This document shows positions 52,275-60,757 of a stretch of 64,000 bases of DNA, piece after piece. The DNA is from Pseudomonas sp. S04 (lineage in GTDB: Bacteria; Pseudomonadota; Gammaproteobacteria; Pseudomonadales; Pseudomonadaceae). The translations under genes were made by a program, and so were the position numbers. Position 1 is the stretch's first letter. Every line of letters starts with the position of its first letter. Location: assembly GCF_009834545.1 (NCBI RefSeq), contig NZ_CP019427.1:1990001-2054000 (forward strand), written 5' to 3'. A model generated the notes under the pieces. That model searched no databases. It was given only the letters and a program-made list of their open reading frames with translations, and was not told the DNA's origin.

Positions 52275-53159
52275 ATGACCGTCAAGCAGATCCGCGCGTT
52301 TCTCGCCGTGGCCCAGAGTTTGAGCTTCGCCGTGGCCTGTGAGCGGCTGCACCTGTCGCAGTCGGCGCTGAGCCTGACCATCAAGGCCCTGGAAGAAAGC
52401 CTCGGCGGACGATTGTTCAGCCGCACCACGCGTAATGTCGCGCTGACCCCCGAAGGCGAGTCCCTGCTGCCCCTGGCCCGGCGCCTGATTGCCGACTGGG
52501 ACAACGCCGAGGACGAAATGCGCCAGCGTTTCACCCTGCAGCGCGGGCGAGTGACCCTGGCGGCGATGCCTTCGTTTGCCGGCAACCTGCTGCCGCCGAT
52601 CCTCAAGACCTTCCGCGCGCGTTACCCGAAAGTCAACGTCACGGTGAACGACGTGATCAACGAGCAGGTGCTGGAGATGGTGCGCGACCGTCAGGTGGAA
52701 CTGGGCGTGGCGTTCGAGCCGATGCAGAGTTCATCGCTGCAGTTCACGGCGCTCTATGTCGACCGTTTTGTCGCGGTGATGCCCAGTGATTCGCCGCTGG
52801 CCGGTCTCAGCGAAATCGACTGGAACACCCTGCTGGAGCAGCCCTTCATTACCTTGCAGCGTCCGTCGACGGTGCGGGTGATGCTCGAAGAGCACCTGCA
52901 AGCGCGCCAGACCCGCCTGCCGGTGGCCTTTGAAAGTCACCAACTGGCGACGGTCGGGCGCATGGTCGCCAGCGGCCTGGGGGTCAGCGCCGTGCCAGCC
53001 TTGTGTGCCGCGCAAATGCGCGAACTGGGTGCCCATTGCATCACCTTGGGTGAACCGGTGGTCGAGCGCGCCATCGGCATCCTGACCAAGCCCGGCCACG
53101 AACTGTCGGCAGCCGCCCAGGCGCTGTTCGACATCCTCAAGGGTGAGGTACGTCTGTAG
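52275..53159 (+). CDS. LysR-family transcriptional regulator of the sco-atoB operon
   Basis: A 294-residue LTTR. The N-terminal HTH is MTVKQIRAFLAVAQSLSFAV, then HLSQSALSLTIKALEESLGG, followed by an effector domain from about residue 90. It is divergent from scoA and shares a 148-base promoter region with a LysR-like inverted repeat, so regulation of acetoacetate use is likely. AAGGA precedes the ATG by about eight bases. Confidence 0.9.
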   Translation: MTVKQIRAFLAVAQSLSFAVACERLHLSQSALSLTIKALEESLGGRLFSRTTRNVALTPEGESLLPLARRLIADWDNAEDEMRQRFTLQRGRVTLAAMPSFAGNLLPPILKTFRARYPKVNVTVNDVINEQVLEMVRDRQVELGVAFEPMQSSSLQFTALYVDRFVAVMPSDSPLAGLSEIDWNTLLEQPFITLQRPSTVRVMLEEHLQARQTRLPVAFESHQLATVGRMVASGLGVSAVPALCAAQMRELGAHCITLGEPVVERAIGILTKPGHELSAAAQALFDILKGEVRL

Positions 53160-53289
53160 TCCTTGTGCCCTGATACCTGCACGATGGGTCTCGAATCGTC
53201 CAGGGCAATTCTGATTTTACCCCGACCCGTTCAACACTTCTGGACGCTCGCGCAGAATCACTGACCCTCGTTCTGCAGAGAGACAACGG

Positions 53290-55203
53290 ATGCTCATACC
53301 TGCCCATGAACCCTGCTTTATCTTGACCGTCGACGGCCTGTGCTGGACCTACCGGCGCAATGCCCATGGCGATATCTGCGAACAGATCGACCCCCATGGC
53401 CAGGTCACCCGCTACCGACACGACGCCGAGGGCCGATTGCAACAAGTATTGGCGGCCGATGGTGCCACCCGGACCTTCAGCTATAACGCCTACGGCAAGG
53501 TCAGTGCCGAGCAGGATGAACTGGGCCAGGTCACACGTTACGAGTACGACCGCCACCTGCACCTGATCAGCCGACGGATCAATCCGGATGGCAGCCAGTT
53601 GTGCTATCGCCATGACCGCAGCAGTGGGTTGTTGTCGGAGATCGAAAACCCAGTCGGTGAGGTGTATCGGCTGGAGCGGGGCGCCAATGGGCGGATCGAG
53701 CAGGAGCGGACTTTTGACGGACGGCGCTTCACATTTGCCTATGATCACCAGGGCCATCTGCTGCAGAAAAGCCAATGGGCGACTGACGGCTGTGCCCTGG
53801 TGACGGCGTACCAGCGTGACAGGACGGGGCGCCTGCTGCTCAAGACATTGCCCGACGCCAGCCGGGTGGCCTATGACTACGACCCACAGGGGCGCCTGAG
53901 CCGAGTCGACGATGACAGCGACTGGCCACTGATCTTCACCTACGATCTGCAGGGACGGCTGCTCAGCGAGCAGCAGGGCTGGGCCTGTTTGCGCTACAGC
54001 TACAACGTTAGCGGCCAGCTCGAGCGCATGCAGTTACCGGACAACCACTGGGTCGATTATCACTTCGCCACCGATGGCAGCCTCGCAGCCATTGGTTACA
54101 ACGGCGAGCAGCTGTCCAGCCATCACTTCGAGCATGGGCAGGAGCAGCAGCGCCAACAGGGCCGGTTGCTCAGTCAGTATCACTACGACGCACGGGGTCG
54201 CCTGCAGGCCCACGCCGTCAATCAGCCAGAGCGTGCGCTGTACTTGCGGCACTACAGTTATGGGGTCAGCGGCAACCTGGCGAGCATCGCCGACAGCCAC
54301 CACGGTCAGCGCAGTTTTTATTACGACGCCGGCAACCGCCTGGTCCGGGTGCGACACTCACGGGGCGCGCCGGGGCAACAGTTCGCGTACGACCCGTGTG
54401 GCAATCGCCTACCGGATCCTGGCGACTGCCATTACGACTACGATGCCTTTGGCAACCTGATCCGCGTACGCCGAGACGGTCAACCTGCGCAGGTGACCCA
54501 TTACCACTATGACTGCCAGCATCGCTTGAGCGCGGTGGTCCTGCCCAATGGCAGCCGGGCCAGCTACCGCTATGACCCTTTTGGCCGGCGCAGTGCCAAG
54601 ACTGTCGATGGCAGTACCACCGAGTTCGTCTGGCAAGGGCAACGGCTGGTTGGCGAAATCAGCGGCGATCATCAACGTCACTATCTTTATGAACCCGACA
54701 CTTTCCGCCCGTTGGCCCTGGTCGAGAGAGGCGCTGCAGGCGATAGCCGCCGGTTCTACTACCAGCTCGATCATCTCGGCACCCCCCAGGAATTGACGGA
54801 CAGCCATGGCGAAATTGCCTGGGCGGCGGCCTATCAGGCCGGCGGCCAAATAGTCGGTCTTGAGCATTTGGGCCACGAGCCTGTGGAGCAGCCGCTGCGT
54901 TTCCAGGGGCAGTACTGCGACGAGGAAACGGGCTTGCACTACAACCGCCATCGCTACTACTGCCCGCACCTGGGGCGTTACCTGACACCGGCCCCGAACC
55001 GCCTGGCGGCTGGCCTCAACGCCTATCAGTACGCAGTGAATCCAACGACTTGGGTCAACCCCCTGGGACTCAGCAGCTGCCCGGGAGGTGATGGCCGCAA
55101 GCCGCTACTGCAGGTGCATGATCCGTTGGCCAAGGCCGTGGTGGATGAGGCTGAGCCGCAGTTGCCGCAAGCCCTGATACGAGGCATCGGTGAGCGGTGG
55201 TGA
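53290..55203 (+). CDS. Orphan RHS/YD-repeat protein with short C-terminal tip
   Basis: A 637-residue RHS-type protein. From the first residues it is made of YD repeats (TRYRHDAEGRLQQV, TRYEYDRHLHLISR, RYDPFGRRSAKTV and others). The conserved RHS core end lies at about residues 530-598: RFQGQYCDEETGLHYNRHRYY, then LGRYLTP, then WVNPLGLSS. Only about 40 residues follow the core end; in effector RHS proteins a toxin domain of 100 or more residues follows there. No N-terminal PAAR or transmembrane part and no immunity gene are present. It could be a truncated or displaced 3' module, or a small self-contained shell. Confidence 0.85.
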   Translation: MLIPAHEPCFILTVDGLCWTYRRNAHGDICEQIDPHGQVTRYRHDAEGRLQQVLAADGATRTFSYNAYGKVSAEQDELGQVTRYEYDRHLHLISRRINPDGSQLCYRHDRSSGLLSEIENPVGEVYRLERGANGRIEQERTFDGRRFTFAYDHQGHLLQKSQWATDGCALVTAYQRDRTGRLLLKTLPDASRVAYDYDPQGRLSRVDDDSDWPLIFTYDLQGRLLSEQQGWACLRYSYNVSGQLERMQLPDNHWVDYHFATDGSLAAIGYNGEQLSSHHFEHGQEQQRQQGRLLSQYHYDARGRLQAHAVNQPERALYLRHYSYGVSGNLASIADSHHGQRSFYYDAGNRLVRVRHSRGAPGQQFAYDPCGNRLPDPGDCHYDYDAFGNLIRVRRDGQPAQVTHYHYDCQHRLSAVVLPNGSRASYRYDPFGRRSAKTVDGSTTEFVWQGQRLVGEISGDHQRHYLYEPDTFRPLALVERGAAGDSRRFYYQLDHLGTPQELTDSHGEIAWAAAYQAGGQIVGLEHLGHEPVEQPLRFQGQYCDEETGLHYNRHRYYCPHLGRYLTPAPNRLAAGLNAYQYAVNPTTWVNPLGLSSCPGGDGRKPLLQVHDPLAKAVVDEAEPQLPQALIRGIGERW

Positions 55204-55307
55204 GGAGGGAGGGCCGTCTGTCCTTTTTTCCTGCACGGGGGCTTTTTTTCACGAAATTCTGACATTCGCAGGTGCAGATTGAACGGACAAAAGGATTTGA
55301 CCCCATA

Positions 55308-55343
55308 GACAAAAAGCCCGCCAGATGCGGGTTTTTTGTTGTC
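55308..55343. terminator. Bidirectional Rho-independent terminator
   Basis: GACAAAAAGCCCG and CGGGTTTTTTGTTGTC form an inverted repeat around CCAGATG, with a T-run on either strand. It lies between the RHS gene and the convergent HhH gene and can serve both. Confidence 0.85.
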
Positions 55344-55356
55344 AATCTGCCAGCAT

Positions 55357-55608
55357 TCAGGCCTGGCTTGCATCACTGGTTTGTCGTGCCTTGGCGATCG
55401 CCGCCTCAATCGCGGCACGTGCCTGCGGGCTGTTCTTCCAGCAGGTGGAGCCGACCACTGCCGACGCCTGGACCACGATTTCGCGGGCATTGGCCTGGCT
55501 CAGTTGCAGCAAGGTGGTGAACCCCAGTTGTTCAAGGCGCTGGACCACTGTCGGGCCGACCCCCTTGACGCTTAACAGTGTTTGTTTTTCTTCCGTTGAA
55601 AATCCCAT
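55357..55608 (-). CDS. Small helix-hairpin-helix protein
   Basis: An 83-residue protein. The first half is a helix-hairpin-helix DNA-binding-type motif (LLSVKGVGPTVVQRLEQLGF). The second half is helical with one Cys (VVGSTCWKNSPQARAAIEAA). AGGAG lies about seven bases before the ATG. It follows the AstA-like gene by 23 bases, so it may be the third gene of that operon. Its function is unknown. Confidence 0.8.
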   Translation of the reverse strand: MGFSTEEKQTLLSVKGVGPTVVQRLEQLGFTTLLQLSQANAREIVVQASAVVGSTCWKNSPQARAAIEAAIAKARQTSDASQA

Positions 55609-55631
55609 AGGGGCTCCTTTTTTGGTGAGCG

Positions 55632-56732
55632 TTACTGTAGCGCAATGCTCGTTGACGATGGCGTGTGCTTCTGGGATAAACCTGCTGCCCCTGAAAGGAC
55701 TGCTGCTGCAGTCTGTTGCTGTTCGGCGTAGAGGGCGACCGCGCGCACCAGGTTGCCCGGTTGCAATTGCAGGCGGCGGGCGGTCGACCGATCCACCAGC
55801 AGGTTACTGCCATCACGCTGTGCGCGGGCGACGGTGATGCGGCAGTTTTCCAGGCGGCGGTTGTGGATCAGCCACACCGGCGCCTGGTCATCAGGTGAAC
55901 CGATCAACAGGCTCAGCGGCTGGCTATCGCGCACCGCGCGGATAGTCCCGACCGGGGCTTCGATCACCGGTCCCGCATCAAAGATGTCGACATAACCCTG
56001 ATGGACGAACCCCTCGGCATCCAGGATCCTGCGGGCCGGCTCGGCGTTTTCATGGGGCTTGCCGATGACGTCCCGGGCCTGTTCGGTGAGCAGGCAGGTG
56101 TACAGCGGCTGACGCGGGATCAACTCGGCGATCAACGTTTTGTTGCCCAGCCCCGACAGATGATCGGCATGCCGGAAATCTTGTCGAAAAAAGTGTCGAC
56201 CCAGGCTGTCCCAGAACGGTGAACACCCTTGCGCGTCGGCGCTGCCACGTAACTCGGCAATCAGTTTGTCGCCGAACAACTGCGGGTACTCGGCGACAAA
56301 CAGCAGGCGTGCGAGCGACAGCAGTCGGCCGTTGTGGCCCAGGCGATGCGCCGGGTGCAGGAACAACGAGCAGACCTCCGATTGGCCAGTCATGTCATTG
56401 TTGAGAAACAGCGTCGGTAACTGTTGTTCGATGCCCAGGCTGGCGGACCGATTGACTGTCAGCCCGACGCGGTAGTTGTACCAGGGCTCGCGCAGGCCTA
56501 CGGCGCCGCCCAGCGCGCTGACCCCGAGCACTTGCTGGTCGTCGTCCTCGAGCACGAACAGGTAGTCGGCGTCCGCCCGTTCAACCTGACTGGCAAAGGT
56601 CCGTTGGGCCCAGCGGATCCGGTGGGCCAGGCGCTCTTCATTGGCCGGCAGGCTGGTGAACCCCGGGCCTGCGCATTGTGCCAAGGCCAGCACGGCCGGC
56701 AGGTCGCCGCTGTGTACCGGGCGCACGATCAT
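55632..56732 (-). CDS. Arginine N-succinyltransferase-like protein (AstA/AruG family), second copy
   Basis: A 366-residue protein of the AstA/AruF/AruG family. The N-terminus is MIVRPVHSGDLPAVLALAQC. Family features include EVCSLFLHPAHRLGHNGRLL, SPFWDSLGRHFFRQDF and YVDIFDAGPVIEAP. AstA enzymes transfer succinyl from succinyl-CoA to arginine or ornithine. None of the other arginine-succinyltransferase pathway genes (aruC, aruD, aruB, aruE) is nearby, so the role may differ. The tail after about residue 335 (Gln/Ala/Ser-rich) is an extension. The gap to the preceding paralogue is 31 bases. Confidence 0.86.
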   Translation of the reverse strand: MIVRPVHSGDLPAVLALAQCAGPGFTSLPANEERLAHRIRWAQRTFASQVERADADYLFVLEDDDQQVLGVSALGGAVGLREPWYNYRVGLTVNRSASLGIEQQLPTLFLNNDMTGQSEVCSLFLHPAHRLGHNGRLLSLARLLFVAEYPQLFGDKLIAELRGSADAQGCSPFWDSLGRHFFRQDFRHADHLSGLGNKTLIAELIPRQPLYTCLLTEQARDVIGKPHENAEPARRILDAEGFVHQGYVDIFDAGPVIEAPVGTIRAVRDSQPLSLLIGSPDDQAPVWLIHNRRLENCRITVARAQRDGSNLLVDRSTARRLQLQPGNLVRAVALYAEQQQTAAAVLSGAAGLSQKHTPSSTSIALQ

Positions 56733-56763
56733 CGGCCGGTTCCCTGGCCACTCAACACCGGCC

Positions 56764-57780
56764 TCATAGGGCGACCAATCGCAGCGGGCTGCCGTCAGTC
56801 AGATGCAAGGCCGCCAGGGTGGCGGGGTCGAGGGTCACCGGCTCGTCGGCGCTCCAGTCCAGTTCGACCACCATCGCGCGAAAGTCATCCACGGCGTCAT
56901 TGCAGATCAGGTAGGTGGTCTGGCCCGCGTGCGCGGTGCCTCGGCGGGCGGTCGCCGTGCGGCTGTGGGCAATCGAGCGGATGCTGGGGGTGCGTGCAAA
57001 CAGCGTCGGGCCGGCGTCGAACAGGTCGACGTAGCTGTTGGTTTCGAAGCCTTCGCGCTCGAGGATGTCGAAGGCTTCCTGGCCCGCGGGATGGACCCGG
57101 CCAATGCATGCCTGGGCGTCTGGCGTGAGCATCGGTACATAAATCGGATAATGGGGCATCAGCTCGGCGAGAAAACTGCGGTCCTGCAGCCCACAGAGGC
57201 GTTCGGCCTCGACGTAGGACAGGTTGAAAAAGTGCTTGCCCAGGGCATTCCAGAAGGGTGACTCGCCCGCCGCGTCGCTGTAGCCGACGATCTCGGTAAT
57301 CACCGCTTCGGCAAACCGTTGGGGATGCGCGGCAATGAACATCAGCCGGGCTCGCGAGAGTAGTTCGCAGAAAGCCGTGTGCTGCAGTTCTGCGTCGATG
57401 TGCAGGCCGCGCAGCAGGGTGTGGGGGCTGAGGTCCTGGCACAACGACAGCGCCGGTACGCCATGGTGTACGTTCAGTTCCCGGGACGCGCTGATGAAGG
57501 GGCGGTTGCGCAGGCTGTAGAACGGTTGCTGGTAGCCGGCGGTGGCGACGATTTCCGCGCAGCCGAGCAAACGCTGGTGCTCCAGGTCGTGCAGGACAAA
57601 GCAGTAGTTCTCCCGGCCATTGCTCTGTACCGGGCTGGCAAACGAGCGCTGGGAGTCGCGGATTTTCTGCAGCAGGCAGTGGCTGTCGTCCGGCAAGGAC
57701 GTGACCCCTACCAGGCTCTCTCGCGCCAGTTGCTGTAACTGGGGCAGATCGGATGGCTCGACTGGGCGTAGGACCAGCAT
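56764..57780 (-). CDS. Arginine N-succinyltransferase-like protein (AstA/AruF family), first copy
   Basis: A 338-residue paralogue of the next gene and of standard AstA length. The N-terminus is MLVLRPVEPSDLPQLQQLAR. Conserved family segments are SPFWNALGKHFFNLSYVEAE, LMPHYPIYVPMLTPDA and SYVDLFDAGPTLFART. AGGAG is eight bases before the ATG. As a tandem pair it mirrors AruF-AruG, which are subunits of one enzyme in Pseudomonas, but it is outside an aru operon. A heteromeric acyltransferase for another amine is plausible. Confidence 0.86.
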   Translation of the reverse strand: MLVLRPVEPSDLPQLQQLARESLVGVTSLPDDSHCLLQKIRDSQRSFASPVQSNGRENYCFVLHDLEHQRLLGCAEIVATAGYQQPFYSLRNRPFISASRELNVHHGVPALSLCQDLSPHTLLRGLHIDAELQHTAFCELLSRARLMFIAAHPQRFAEAVITEIVGYSDAAGESPFWNALGKHFFNLSYVEAERLCGLQDRSFLAELMPHYPIYVPMLTPDAQACIGRVHPAGQEAFDILEREGFETNSYVDLFDAGPTLFARTPSIRSIAHSRTATARRGTAHAGQTTYLICNDAVDDFRAMVVELDWSADEPVTLDPATLAALHLTDGSPLRLVAL

Positions 57781-57975
57781 GGATAAACTCCTGTATCAGA
57801 ACGACCGGGCCACGCTGGCCAGGCTTGACGATCACTGTCGGGTTCCACGCGTTGCAAGTGCGCTGGGTCAACCTCCGTCGACCGCGGGCCATACTAGTTG
57901 ATCATCCCCAGGTGACGCAGCATTATGCTAGCCGTTCGGCGAGTTTTTCCTGTCACAGCCTGCGAGTGAACCTGC

Positions 57976-58563
57976 GTGTCGGTAACCCGTTTGACCTTGA
58001 TTTGCCACGCCCGCACCGTCGCCCAGAAGCGGGCGCGATTGCCTCTGGACGAACCATTGGAAATGGACTGGCAGGCGGCCCGCGGCAGTCGCGCCGGCGC
58101 CTTCAAGCGGCCCCCGCTATTACTCGGCGGTGGCGAGACGCGCGTGCGGCAGACCGCTGCGTTGTTCGGCAATGACCTGCGCCATGTGCCGGCGTTGGAT
58201 GACTGTGATTTCGGTCGTTGGCGCGGCTTGTCCATCGACCACCTGCAACAAAACGAGCCACTGGCGCTGCAGGCCTGGCTCGACGATCCGCATTCGGCAC
58301 CCCATGGCGGTGAGTCAGTCGCGCAACTGATCCAGCGGGTTGGGTGCTGGCTCGACAGCCTGGGCAGTCACCCCGGGCATTACCTGGCCGTGACTCACCC
58401 GTGGGTGATTCGTGCAGCCATGATCCATGTGTTGCAGTGCTCGCCCAGCGCCTTCCAGATGATTGATGTCGAACCCTTGTCCGCCACCGAACTGCGCTTC
58501 AACGGCCGCTGGCGCCTGCGCCTGATGGACAGTGGCGCGCCCGTCGAGGAACCCCTGACATGA
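57976..58563 (+). CDS. Histidine-phosphatase-fold protein upstream of cobF
   Basis: A 195-residue protein of the histidine phosphatase (phosphoglycerate-mutase-like) superfamily. The expected RHG motif is LICHARTVAQ, so the usual Arg before the His is Cys. The later motifs ETRVRQTA and AVTHPWVIRA are recognisable, and the usual acidic residue region is DDCDFGRWRG. It starts at GTG and ends in an ATGA overlap with cobF, so the two are translationally coupled. CobC-type alpha-ribazole phosphatases belong to this superfamily, but the altered motif makes activity uncertain. Confidence 0.82.
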   Translation: MSVTRLTLICHARTVAQKRARLPLDEPLEMDWQAARGSRAGAFKRPPLLLGGGETRVRQTAALFGNDLRHVPALDDCDFGRWRGLSIDHLQQNEPLALQAWLDDPHSAPHGGESVAQLIQRVGCWLDSLGSHPGHYLAVTHPWVIRAAMIHVLQCSPSAFQMIDVEPLSATELRFNGRWRLRLMDSGAPVEEPLT

Positions 58564-59318
58564 AGCAGCTCCTGGTGATCGGCATTGGTGCCGGCGACCC
58601 TGACTACATCACGATGCAAGCGGTCAAGGCATTGAACCGGGTCGATGTGTTTTTCCTGATGGACAAGGGCCCGAGCAAGGACAGCCTGATCGACCTGCGG
58701 CGGGAAATCTGTGCCCGCTATATCAGTCAGCCGGGTTACCGTTTCGTCGAGGCCCACAGTCCACAACGCAGGCCTGATGCTCTCGACTACAGCGCCAGTG
58801 TGCAGGCGCTCAATCGCGACAAGCAGCAGACCTTCGAGCGGCTGATCAACGAGCAAATGGCCGACGATGAATGCGCGGCGTTTCTGGTGTGGGGGGATCC
58901 GGGTTTGTACGACAGCACCCTGCGTATCCTGCAGGCAATTCTCGACGCTGGTCGCTGCACCTTTGACTACGAGGTGATCCCCGGTATCAGCAGCGTCCAG
59001 GCCCTGGCGGCGCGGCACAAAGTGGCGTTGAACCGCATCGGCGGCGCCGTCGAGATCACCACCGGGCGGCGCCTGGCAGCGGGGCAGGTGAGTGCGGCCG
59101 ACAGTCTGGTGGTGATGCTGGACGCGCAAGATGCCTACCAGCAGGTGGTGGATCAGGAGCAGCAAATCTACTGGGGCGCCTACCTGGGCACCGCGGATGA
59201 AATCCTCATCGCCGGTAAACTCAAGGACGTCGCCGACCAGATCGAGCAGGTCAGGCAGGCGGCGCGACTAGCCAACGGCTGGATCATGGACACCTACCTG
59301 ATCCGCCAGCCCGACTAG
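58560..59318 (+). CDS. cobF: Precorrin-6A synthase (deacetylating)
   Basis: A 252-residue tetrapyrrole methyltransferase. The N-terminal motif LLVIGIGAGDPDYITMQAVK and the VWGDPGLYDSTLRIL and VIPGISSVQALAARH motifs are typical of CobF. It methylates C-1 of precorrin-5 and removes acetate in the aerobic cobalamin route. It is coupled to the upstream histidine-phosphatase-like gene. Other cob genes are not in this window, and no cobalamin riboswitch was seen upstream. Confidence 0.94.
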   Translation: MKQLLVIGIGAGDPDYITMQAVKALNRVDVFFLMDKGPSKDSLIDLRREICARYISQPGYRFVEAHSPQRRPDALDYSASVQALNRDKQQTFERLINEQMADDECAAFLVWGDPGLYDSTLRILQAILDAGRCTFDYEVIPGISSVQALAARHKVALNRIGGAVEITTGRRLAAGQVSAADSLVVMLDAQDAYQQVVDQEQQIYWGAYLGTADEILIAGKLKDVADQIEQVRQAARLANGWIMDTYLIRQPD

Positions 59319-59340
59319 CTGCCGTACACCGGCCAGGGCG

Positions 59341-60678
59341 TCAGTAGACCCAGACCTCGACCCGGCGATTCTTGATCCGGCCTTCGTCGTCACTGTTGGC
59401 GGCCACCGGCATCTGCGCACCAAAACCGCGAATGTCGCGCAGCACCACGCCGTTCTTCACCAGTTCACGGCGTACCGCCATGGCCCGCAGTTTCGAGAGC
59501 AGGGCGGCGCGTTCCGGATCGGTCTTGGCGTCACCGAATCCCACCAGGCTCACCTGTCTGTCGAGCTTACCGTGCTGCTTGAGGTAGTCGAGTACCCGGG
59601 ACAGGTCCTGGCGTGCCTTGTTGTCGAGGCTGGCGCTGCCTTCCTCGAAACGAAAGTTGACCGTCAGCCGTTGCGCCTTGGCGGCAAGCGCCTGATAACC
59701 CTCGGGCATCTGCCGGCTGGCCGTGACATCCATGGCGTGCACGGTCTGCGCGACAAACCCGTTGGCAGCCACCAGCGCCTGGCCCTGGCGGCTTTGGGCA
59801 AAACCTATCAGTGCCGTGGCCCAGGGATTGCGCGCGGTCGGTGGCACATAGAAGTACAGCCGCCGCGACAGTGGATAGTCCTCGGTGGCGATCAGGCTGG
59901 TGAGTGGCAGCATGGGCTGCGAGGCACCGTCGACGATCGCCACCGCCTTGGCCTGGCGCACGTAGGGCAGGCCGATGAAACCAATGCCCTGGCGGTCCTG
60001 GCTGACGGCGTCGGACAACTGTTCACTGGATTCGAAGCGGCTTGCCGAGCGGGCAAGGGTTTTACCGCGGCCACTGAGTACCAGGTCCTTGAAGGTATCG
60101 TAGGTGCCCGACTGATCATCGCGCGCGTAGAGATGAATCGGTCCGCCGACGCCGCCGAGTTCTTCCCAGGTGCGAACCTCGCCGCTGAAAATCCGCGCCA
60201 GTTGCTCGGTGTTCAACTGGTTCAACGGGTTGTGCGGGTGCAGGATAATGGCCAGGCCGTCGATGGCGATCACTTGTTCGGCCGTAGGGCTTTTCAAGTC
60301 GCCAAGGCCTTCCAGTGCCACCAGTTCGCTGTCCTTGATCGGGCGCGAAGAGGCTGCCAGATCGGCGCTGGTGGTGTGCAGGGCGAGGAAACCGGTGCTG
60401 GAGCCGTGGGCGGCGATGTCGATAATCACCCGTTGCCCTTGGGCCGTCTGGCCCACCAGCCGCTGTTCGTTGGGGTTGTCCTGGGGTTCGCTGTGCACCT
60501 TGAGCAAACCTTGTTCTTCCATCAACCCCTTGGCCAGTGCCGGCCCCAGAGCCGCCCCAATGGTGTTGGAACCCTGGATACGCAACACCACGCCGTTACC
60601 GGGCAGCGGCAATGCGGTGGCGAAGGCCGACGGGGACAACAGGCTGCATAACAGCAGCGGCAACAGGGCACGCAACAT
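59341..60678 (-). CDS. Periplasmic PstS-type binding domain fused to an OmpA peptidoglycan-binding domain
   Basis: A 445-residue exported protein. The signal peptide MLRALLPLLLCSLLSPSAFA is followed by a PstS-like phosphate-binding-protein domain (about 30-310; IQGSNTIGAALGPALAKGLM, RDDQSGTYDTFKDLVL). The C-terminus (about 330-445) is an OmpA domain (VNFRFEEGSASLDNKARQDL, with RIKNRRVEVWVY at the end). The OmpA part would anchor it to peptidoglycan. No Pst permease or ATPase genes are adjacent, so a role in sensing or holding phosphate rather than classical uptake is possible. It converges on cobF. Confidence 0.9.
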   Translation of the reverse strand: MLRALLPLLLCSLLSPSAFATALPLPGNGVVLRIQGSNTIGAALGPALAKGLMEEQGLLKVHSEPQDNPNEQRLVGQTAQGQRVIIDIAAHGSSTGFLALHTTSADLAASSRPIKDSELVALEGLGDLKSPTAEQVIAIDGLAIILHPHNPLNQLNTEQLARIFSGEVRTWEELGGVGGPIHLYARDDQSGTYDTFKDLVLSGRGKTLARSASRFESSEQLSDAVSQDRQGIGFIGLPYVRQAKAVAIVDGASQPMLPLTSLIATEDYPLSRRLYFYVPPTARNPWATALIGFAQSRQGQALVAANGFVAQTVHAMDVTASRQMPEGYQALAAKAQRLTVNFRFEEGSASLDNKARQDLSRVLDYLKQHGKLDRQVSLVGFGDAKTDPERAALLSKLRAMAVRRELVKNGVVLRDIRGFGAQMPVAANSDDEGRIKNRRVEVWVY

Positions 60679-60757
60679 GGAGCCGGCACCTTTGGCGGGC
60701 AAGGGAGGTGCCGGGACATTAAGACATTCAGGTTACGCAGATGTGACAGGGAGCGGC

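Noticed and set aside
57781..57975. Cobalamin riboswitch upstream of the phosphatase-cobF genes
   Set aside because: The conserved B12-box sequence GCCACTG and the expected helices were not seen in this short region.
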